Below are positions 38,785-43,212 of a DNA stretch of 43,212 bases, piece after piece. The notes below the pieces were generated by a model. The model was not told the DNA's origin. It searched no databases and saw nothing but the letters and a program-made list of their open reading frames with translations. A program made the position numbers and the translations under genes. Position 1 is the stretch's first letter. Every line of letters starts with the position of its first letter. Source of the DNA: CAKSQF01 sp051868045 (GTDB lineage: Bacteria; Bacillota; Clostridia; Oscillospirales; CAG-272); assembly GCA_051868045.1 (NCBI GenBank), contig JBJDZN010000012.1, positions 1 through 43,212 of the forward strand, given 5' to 3'.

Positions 38785-41073
38785 TTGTCAATTCTTGTAA
38801 TCGTGGAGTCGCCGTCAAAGGCAAACACCATCAAAGGTTATCTCGGCTCAAATTACAGGGTCGTTGCCTCCAAGGGACACGTCCGTGACCTTGCCAAAAG
38901 CACCCTGTCTGTGGACATTGAAAACAATTTTGAGCCGCACTATATCAACATCCGGGGCAAGGGTGATCTGATAAAGGAACTGAAAAAGGATGCCAAGGCG
39001 TCAACAAAAGTCTATCTGGCAACCGACGCAGACCGGGAAGGTGAAGCCATCTCCTGGCATCTTGCCACTGTTCTGGGTATTCCGATTGACAAAAGTCAAC
39101 GGATCACTTTCAATGAAATCACTAAAAATGCCGTCAGAGAAGCCATTAAAAATCCTCGGACCATTGACATGAATCTGGTGGACTCCCAGCAGACCCGACG
39201 GATCCTCGACCGTATCGTGGGCTACAAGCTGTCCCCTTTCCTTTGGGCGAAGGTCAGAAGCGGTCTGTCTGCCGGTCGTGTTCAGTCGGTTGCGACAAGA
39301 ATTATTGTAGAACGGGAGCAGGAAATCCGTGATTTCGTTCCCGTTGAGTACTGGACCATTACCGCCGATCATATCAGCCCCAACGGTGGCACGTTCAGTT
39401 CCAAATTCTACGGATTCAACAGCAAGAAGACCGAGCTTCACACCAAGGAGGATGTGGACCGGGTTCTGGATGAAATCAAGGGAAATGACTTCCGGGTATC
39501 TGACATCAAGAAGGCATTGAAAAAGAAGAATCCCCTTCCCCCTTTCATCACCTCCACCCTACAGCAGGATGCCTCCCGGAAGCTAGGGTTCCGTACCGAC
39601 CGAACCATGCGTGTGGCGCAGGAACTGTATGAAGGAATCAACATCGGATCGGAGAACGGCGGCATTCAGGGTCTGATTACCTATATGCGTACCGACTCCC
39701 TGCGAATCTCTGTTGATGCACAGTCTGCCGCAAAGAATTTTATCCTCAGCAAATACGGAGAGAAATATTATCCCACAACACCCCGTGTCTACAAATCCAA
39801 GGCAGATGCACAGGATGCCCACGAGGCAATCCGCCCCTCCAACATGAAATTCGAACCTTCTGCCATCCGTTCCTATCTGTCTATGGATCAGTATCGTCTG
39901 TACAAACTGATTTGGGAACGCTTCCTTGCCAGTCAGATGGCATCGGCAGAGATTGATACCGTAACTGCCGACATTTCCTGCGGCAATTGCCTCTTCCGTG
40001 CAAGCGGCTCTACCGTCCGTTTCGACGGTTACCGAAAGGTCTACGAAGAGATCGTCGAAAAATCATCGGAAGACAAAGCTTCTGATGAGGAAAGCGGCGG
40101 TAAGCTCCCCCCTTTGACCGTAGGGGATCTTCTGAATACGACTCAAATCACTCCCGAACAGCATTACACCGATCCTCCTCCCCGCTTCACCGAGGCAACG
40201 CTGGTCAAATTCCTGGAGGAAAAAGGAATCGGACGCCCTTCCACCTATGCAACCATCATTTCCACCATTATTTCAAGAGGCTATGTGAACCGTGAGGGAA
40301 AGTCGCTGGTCCCTACGGCACTGGGTGAAACCACCACAAAGCTCATGATCGAAAATTTCCCTGAAATTGTGGACTACCGTTTCACTGCACAGATGGAGGA
40401 CGATCTGGATGCCATCTCTGCCGGAGAGGAATCCTCGCTTCAGGTTCTGACCCGATTCTACGATCGGTTCAAGGTCAGTCTGGAAAATGCCAATCTGCAT
40501 GTATCCAAAGATGAGGTGAATCTGCCGCCCGAGGAAACCGATCAGATCTGCGAAAACTGCGGTGCCAGAATGATTGTAAAGTCGGGACGCTTCGGAAAGT
40601 TCGCTGCTTGTCCCAATTTCCCCAAATGCAAGAATACCAAGCCTCTGAATCCTCCGAAAACTCTCGTCAATCCCTCGATTGATCCCGAAAATCTGCCGAA
40701 ATGTGAAAAATGCGGGGCTCCAATGGTTCTTCGGAACGGTCGGTACGGCAGTTTCTATGCCTGCTCCCGTTACCCTGAGTGTAAAACCACCCTGAAGACC
40801 CAAAACGAGATCGGGGTTCCCTGCCCCCTGTGCGGAAAACCTCTGGTCAGCAAGCGTGCCAAGGGTAAAACGATCTTCTATAGTTGTTCCGGCTACCCCG
40901 ATTGCAAATTCTCCTCCTGGGATAAGCCGTCAAGCGAAAAATGTCCCCTATGCGGGTCGATGCTCTATTACAAGAAAGGAAAACCGCAGCTTGTCTGCAA
41001 GAAGGACGGCTGCAAATTTGTCAGGGAGATTCCCGAAGAAGGGGCGGTAGATGGCAGTGACGGCACGAATTAA
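38785..41073 (+). CDS. topA: DNA topoisomerase I
   Basis: Relaxes negative supercoils by cutting one strand. 762 residues: Toprim domain (VESPSKANTI; DADREGE at 81-87), active-site Tyr300 in GLITYMRTDSLR, and four C-terminal zinc-ribbon-like modules (CENCGARM, CEKCGAPM, CPLCGKPL and CPLCGSML), the last with a degenerate second half. Start is TTG (followed by SILVIVES) with GAGAGG nine bases upstream; no ATG fits the family start. Its end overlaps trmFO by 23 bases. Confidence 0.97.
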   Translation: MSILVIVESPSKANTIKGYLGSNYRVVASKGHVRDLAKSTLSVDIENNFEPHYINIRGKGDLIKELKKDAKASTKVYLATDADREGEAISWHLATVLGIPIDKSQRITFNEITKNAVREAIKNPRTIDMNLVDSQQTRRILDRIVGYKLSPFLWAKVRSGLSAGRVQSVATRIIVEREQEIRDFVPVEYWTITADHISPNGGTFSSKFYGFNSKKTELHTKEDVDRVLDEIKGNDFRVSDIKKALKKKNPLPPFITSTLQQDASRKLGFRTDRTMRVAQELYEGINIGSENGGIQGLITYMRTDSLRISVDAQSAAKNFILSKYGEKYYPTTPRVYKSKADAQDAHEAIRPSNMKFEPSAIRSYLSMDQYRLYKLIWERFLASQMASAEIDTVTADISCGNCLFRASGSTVRFDGYRKVYEEIVEKSSEDKASDEESGGKLPPLTVGDLLNTTQITPEQHYTDPPPRFTEATLVKFLEEKGIGRPSTYATIISTIISRGYVNREGKSLVPTALGETTTKLMIENFPEIVDYRFTAQMEDDLDAISAGEESSLQVLTRFYDRFKVSLENANLHVSKDEVNLPPEETDQICENCGARMIVKSGRFGKFAACPNFPKCKNTKPLNPPKTLVNPSIDPENLPKCEKCGAPMVLRNGRYGSFYACSRYPECKTTLKTQNEIGVPCPLCGKPLVSKRAKGKTIFYSCSGYPDCKFSSWDKPSSEKCPLCGSMLYYKKGKPQLVCKKDGCKFVREIPEEGAVDGSDGTN

Positions 41074-42400
41074 CGTTTTTGGTGCGGGTCTTGCCGGTTG
41101 TGAGGCAGCATGGCAGGCGGCACGGCTTGGAGTATCGGTGGATCTCTACGAGATGAAGCCTGTGAAATATTCCCCTGCCCACCATTATCCCGGATTTGCG
41201 GAGCTTGTCTGCTCAAACTCCCTGCGATCGAGACAGCTTTCCAATGCGGTGGGTCTGCTCAAAGCAGAGTTATCTACACTGGGGAGCCTGATTATGGAAT
41301 CGGCATATGCCTCGGAGGTTCCCGCCGGTGCGGCACTGGCGGTGGATCGCTATCATTTTTCCGATCGGATCACCGATGCCGTCCGCAATCACCCCCTGAT
41401 CACCGTACACGAGGAGGAAATTACCGAAATTCCGGACAGAGAGATCACCGTCGTTGCCACAGGTCCCCTGACCTCGGAACCTTTTGCCGACTATCTCTCA
41501 GCCTATCTTGGCGGAAAACAGCTTCACTTTTTCGATGCGGCAGCCCCCATCGTGGATGCTGCTACCATTGACTATGAGAAGGTCTATCTTGCCTCCCGTT
41601 ACGGCAAAGGGGAGGCGTGCTACCTGAACTGCCCCATGAGCAAGGAGGAATACGAGACCTTCTACGAGGCACTGATTTCTGCTAAGGAGGCACCCCTCAA
41701 GGCATTTGACCGGGAACTTCAGGAAGACCTGACCGTATTCGAGGGCTGTATGCCCGTAGAGGTCATGGCAAAGAGAGGTCCCGAGACCTTGTTGTACGGT
41801 CCCCTGAAGCCGGTGGGACTGCCCGATCCGAAGACAGGTCGGGACCCCTATGCTGTGGTGCAGCTTCGTCAGGAAAATCTGGACAAAACCATGTACAATT
41901 TGGTGGGATTCCAGACCCATCTGACCTTTGAGGAACAGCGAAGGGTCTTTTCCCTGATTCCGGGGCTTGAGAATGCCGCCTTCCTTCGCTACGGGGTAAT
42001 GCACCGCAACACCTACCTGAACTCACCTGAGCTTCTGGACAACACCTACCGACTGAAAAGGAATCCGAATGTCTTCTTTGCAGGGCAGATGACCGGTGTA
42101 GAAGGTTATCTGGAGTCAACGGCATCCGGGTATGTTGCCGGACTCAATGCCGCACGGCAGGCATTGGGACTTGATCCGGTGGTCTTCCCTACGGCTACCG
42201 CAATCGGGGCACTGGCAGGTTATATCAGTTCGGCAAATCCTGCGTCCTTCCAGCCGATGAATGTGAATTTCGGCATTATTGACCTGCCAAAGGAAAAGAT
42301 CAAGGGCGGAAAAAGCGCACGAAATGAGGCAATCTCTGCCCATTCGCTGGAAATTCTCTCCGCTATGATCTCTTCTGATTCGTTATCGTTCATACCGTAA
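41051..42400 (+). CDS. trmFO: tRNA m5U54 methyltransferase, folate/FAD-dependent
   Basis: Makes ribothymidine at position 54 of tRNA, using methylenetetrahydrofolate as the one-carbon source and FADH2 as reductant. 449 residues. FAD site VFGAGLAGCEAAWQAARLG at the N-terminus; CSNSLRS, FFDAAAPIVDA, NCPMSKEEYE and FFAGQMTGVEGYLES are family blocks. ATG lies inside the end of topA (23-base overlap) with AAGGGG upstream. The cofactor pool links it to fhs in this window, though they are not in one operon. Confidence 0.97.
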   Translation: MAVTARINVFGAGLAGCEAAWQAARLGVSVDLYEMKPVKYSPAHHYPGFAELVCSNSLRSRQLSNAVGLLKAELSTLGSLIMESAYASEVPAGAALAVDRYHFSDRITDAVRNHPLITVHEEEITEIPDREITVVATGPLTSEPFADYLSAYLGGKQLHFFDAAAPIVDAATIDYEKVYLASRYGKGEACYLNCPMSKEEYETFYEALISAKEAPLKAFDRELQEDLTVFEGCMPVEVMAKRGPETLLYGPLKPVGLPDPKTGRDPYAVVQLRQENLDKTMYNLVGFQTHLTFEEQRRVFSLIPGLENAAFLRYGVMHRNTYLNSPELLDNTYRLKRNPNVFFAGQMTGVEGYLESTASGYVAGLNAARQALGLDPVVFPTATAIGALAGYISSANPASFQPMNVNFGIIDLPKEKIKGGKSARNEAISAHSLEILSAMISSDSLSFIP

Positions 42401-42415
42401 AAATACGGCTTGTTT
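42395..42415 (+). terminator. Weak hairpin after trmFO
   Basis: CCGTA/TACGG around AAAA, overlapping the trmFO stop codon and followed by CTTGTTTTA. The stem is only five pairs, so termination may be partial and plsX may be read through from topA-trmFO. Confidence 0.35.
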
Positions 42416-42444
42416 TATCCCTCAGAGAAAGGCAATATTGTATT

Positions 42445-43212
42445 ATGAGAATTATTGTTGATGTTATGGGCAGCGATCTGGGTCCTGCTCCGATTATTAA
42501 GGGTGCCATCGTTGCAAAAGAAGAATTCGGGAACGATCTGACCTTTGTCGGAGACCGGGATGTTATCCGCAAAGCGGCAGAATCCTGCAAGTTATCCCTT
42601 GACGGCATCCGAATTGTTCATGCGTCTGACATGATCCGGATGACCGACGATCCCATGTCTGTCCGAAGCAAGACCGACAGCTCCATGCGAGTCGCTCTGC
42701 GCCTTCTTGCCGATGGGGAAGGAGATGCACTGGTCAGCTGCGGCAATACCGGTGCCCTCCAAACGGGAGCTACCCTGTTCGTCAAGAGAATCAAGGGAAT
42801 TCACCGTGCCGCAATCGGTGCCATTCTTCCCATGGAAAAGCCCCTTCTGGTGCTGGACAGCGGTGCCAATCTGACGGTCACTCCGGAATATCTGGCACAG
42901 TTTGCCGTTATGGGATCGGTTTACATGGAGAAACTGTTTGATCTCAGCCGGGCAAGAGTGGGACTTCTGAACATCGGTACCGAAGAGAAAAAGGGCAATC
43001 CCTTACAGGTGGATTCCTATCAGCTTCTGAAAAACTCCAACATCCACTTCGTGGGTAATATCGAAGGCAAGGACATTCCCTTCAACAAGTGCGATCTTGT
43101 GGTTACCGACGGTTTTACCGGAAATGTTCTTCTAAAGGTAGTCGAGGGCATGGGCGGTTATATGATCAAAATGCTCAAGGAACTGTTCTACGCCAACACC
43201 AAAACCAAACTC
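42445..43212 (+). CDS. plsX: Phosphate acyltransferase PlsX (partial, 3' end missing)
   Basis: Converts acyl-ACP to acyl-phosphate for phospholipid synthesis. 256 codons are present, and the frame is open at the right edge; full-length PlsX is about 330 residues. Starts MRIIVDVMGSDLGPAPIIKG; further family blocks are SCGNTGALQTGA, LLNIGTEEKKGNP and FVGNIEGKD...VVTDGFTGNVLLK. GAGAAAGG lies 12 bases before ATG. Usually followed by fabD/fabG/acpP or rnc, which would lie outside. Confidence 0.96.
   Translation, partial: MRIIVDVMGSDLGPAPIIKGAIVAKEEFGNDLTFVGDRDVIRKAAESCKLSLDGIRIVHASDMIRMTDDPMSVRSKTDSSMRVALRLLADGEGDALVSCGNTGALQTGATLFVKRIKGIHRAAIGAILPMEKPLLVLDSGANLTVTPEYLAQFAVMGSVYMEKLFDLSRARVGLLNIGTEEKKGNPLQVDSYQLLKNSNIHFVGNIEGKDIPFNKCDLVVTDGFTGNVLLKVVEGMGGYMIKMLKELFYANTKTKL

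Overview
The window reads as an ordinary stretch of chromosome from a spore-forming, Gram-positive Clostridia-type bacterium (Firmicutes/Bacillota, probably an Oscillospirales/Ruminococcaceae relative; genus cannot be fixed from sequence alone). The evidence is the gene set (cwlD and a spoIID-type gene, long-form HPF, infC-rpmI-rplT behind an attenuator leader, dprA-topA-trmFO, a Sua5-type tsaC, clostridial topoisomerase subunit A, PPi-type phosphofructokinase, fhs) and strong sigma-A-type promoters with extended -10 boxes. There is no insertion sequence, prophage, CRISPR array or obvious island; nearly all of it is housekeeping.

Layout. 1-3.9 kb: a small Cys-rich protein, tRNA-Pro(GGG), a small membrane protein, trmB, and a two-gene envelope module (HAAS/DUF1700-like plus DUF4097-like). 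4-10.6 kb: DUF378 protein, a YgiQ radical SAM protein, hpf preceded by a structured leader that fits the raiA-type non-coding RNA, a MATE exporter, free-methionine-sulfoxide reductase and an MFS transporter. 10.6-13.6 kb: HPr-like protein and a Ca2+-type P-ATPase. 13.8-17.2 kb: operon fhs-tsaE-tsaB-rpiB. 17.3-20.2 kb: a small membrane protein, cwlD and radA. 20.3-21.3 kb: a tyrosine recombinase (xerC/D type). 21.4-31.4 kb: a seven-gene operon on the minus strand, ligA-obgE-nudix-prfA-tsaC-parC-spoIID, bounded by one clear promoter and one clear terminator. 31.4-35 kb: PPi-phosphofructokinase, tRNA-Glu(CTC), a VanY-type carboxypeptidase with an unusual zinc-ribbon insertion, and a membrane-anchored protein of unknown function. 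35.1-43.2 kb: infC-rpmI-rplT, then a TrmH-family methyltransferase, dprA, topA, trmFO and a plsX that runs off the right edge.

Themes. Translation and tRNA modification are over-represented: three of the four enzymes for t6A (TsaB, TsaE, TsaC; TsaD is not here), trmB, trmFO, a TrmH-family enzyme, prfA, infC, rpmI, rplT, hpf, obgE. Genome maintenance follows (ligA, radA, dprA, topA, parC, xer). Cell-wall and spore functions are cwlD, spoIID and vanY. Four convergent gene pairs meet at or near a hairpin terminator that works on both strands. I did not find a convincing wholly new system; the best leads are the raiA-type RNA upstream of hpf, the zinc ribbon inside the VanY enzyme, the AUA start and attenuator of infC, the SD-sequestering hairpin of cwlD, and the unrecognised Cys-rich and membrane proteins.
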